This document shows positions 6,608 to 6,739 of a stretch of DNA of 6,739 nt, piece by piece. The DNA lies in contig CAYLWW010000078.1 in NCBI GenBank assembly GCA_964387585.1, positions 1 to 6,739 of the forward strand, read 5' to 3'. This stretch comes from CAYLWW01 sp964387585. Its GTDB lineage: Bacteria > Pseudomonadota > Alphaproteobacteria > Rickettsiales > Midichloriaceae. Made by a program: the position numbers and the translations under genes. Numbering within the stretch: position 1 is the stretch's first letter; every line of letters begins with the position of its first letter. The notes under the pieces were generated by a model. That model was not told where the DNA came from and did not search any database. It worked only from the letters and a program-made list of their open reading frames with translations.

Positions 6608-6627
6608 CTTAGGGGTATACCTTTAAG
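6608..6627. repeat. 20-base near-palindrome just after the peptidase gene
   Basis: CTTAGGGG (6608-6615) can pair with CCTTTAAG (6620-6627) as RNA if two G-U pairs are allowed, around a TATA loop. The central GGTATACC (6614-6621) is a perfect palindrome. It starts seven bases after the peptidase stop codon and its last two bases overlap the outer arm of the larger palindromic element. No U-tract follows, so a terminator role is weakly supported. Confidence 0.45.
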
Positions 6628-6731
6628 ACTTCAACATTTGCGTTGTCAAATTTCGCAATTTCACTGACGCTCACCTATTAATATAGGCTCCGGAAGCTCA
6701 CCGCTCATTTTTCTAGCGAATGTTGAAGTCT
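6626..6731. repeat. 106-base GC-richer palindromic element with nested hairpins (rickettsial palindromic-element-like)
   Basis: AGACTTCAACATT (6626-6638) is the exact reverse complement of 6719-6731. Counting one T-G wobble, the stem extends to 16 pairs (6626-6641 with 6716-6731). Inside are two further hairpins: AAATT/AATTT around TCGC (6648-6661) and CCTAT/ATAGG around TAAT (6674-6687). GCTCACC occurs twice as a direct repeat (6669-6675 and 6696-6702). By hand count the element is about 42% G+C (44 of 106), clearly above the flanking genes. Size, terminal stem and composition resemble the dispersed palindromic elements of Rickettsia genomes, some of which sit inside genes, or a small MITE. 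I cannot name a known family. On the minus strand one frame stays open from the window edge to a TGA at 6661-6663, so it may also form the tail of a gene lying to the right. Confidence 0.6.
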
Positions 6732-6739
6732 CCTTGGGG

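Noticed and set aside
6661..6708. Independent 15-codon minus-strand gene starting at ATG 6708-6706
   Set aside because: Too short, entirely inside the palindromic element, and the frame is open upstream, so the ATG is not a supported start.
1..6739. CRISPR array, tRNA, rRNA, or transposase
   Set aside because: No regularly spaced direct repeats, no cloverleaf-like or rRNA-like stretch, and no transposase motif were seen on either strand.

Overview
This AT-rich window (protein-coding parts roughly 70% A+T by eye) most likely comes from an obligate intracellular alphaproteobacterium of the order Rickettsiales. The basis is the base composition, FtsQ and FtsA of alphaproteobacterial type, a YebC protein, an orphan cell-wall peptidase of the gene-transfer-agent/phage NlpC/P60 family, near-absent Shine-Dalgarno sites, and a GC-richer palindromic repeat beside a gene. 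A genus such as Orientia or a Rickettsia relative is a guess that the sequence alone cannot settle.

Layout. Positions 1-2185 are one uninterrupted minus-strand frame: the first 728 codons of a large protein of unknown function whose 3' end lies outside the window. A divergent intergenic region of about 327 bases (2186-2512) holds a plausible promoter for that gene and a perfect 22-base palindrome. From 2513 rightward every gene is on the plus strand: ftsQ, ftsA, yebC, a small predicted exported protein, and the NlpC/P60 peptidase. The last ~130 bases (6601-6739) hold two adjoining inverted-repeat structures, including a 106-base palindromic element of higher GC content.

How the genes fit together. 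FtsQ (a membrane-anchored divisome linker) and FtsA (an actin-like protein that anchors FtsZ to the membrane) act in septation. Their usual mur/ddl neighbours upstream and ftsZ downstream are absent here, so the cluster is a fragment of the classical division operon. YebC is a conserved cytosolic factor now tied to translation (older work: transcription). The exported protein and the peptidase are probably independent passengers; the peptidase looks like a scattered remnant of a gene transfer agent or prophage tail module.

The most interesting signals are the large divergent gene with a short pentapeptide-like segment, the 106-base palindromic element with nested hairpins, the 16-base-pair inverted repeat ending four bases before the peptidase start codon, and the lone GTA-type peptidase. 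No complete new defence or mobile system is visible.
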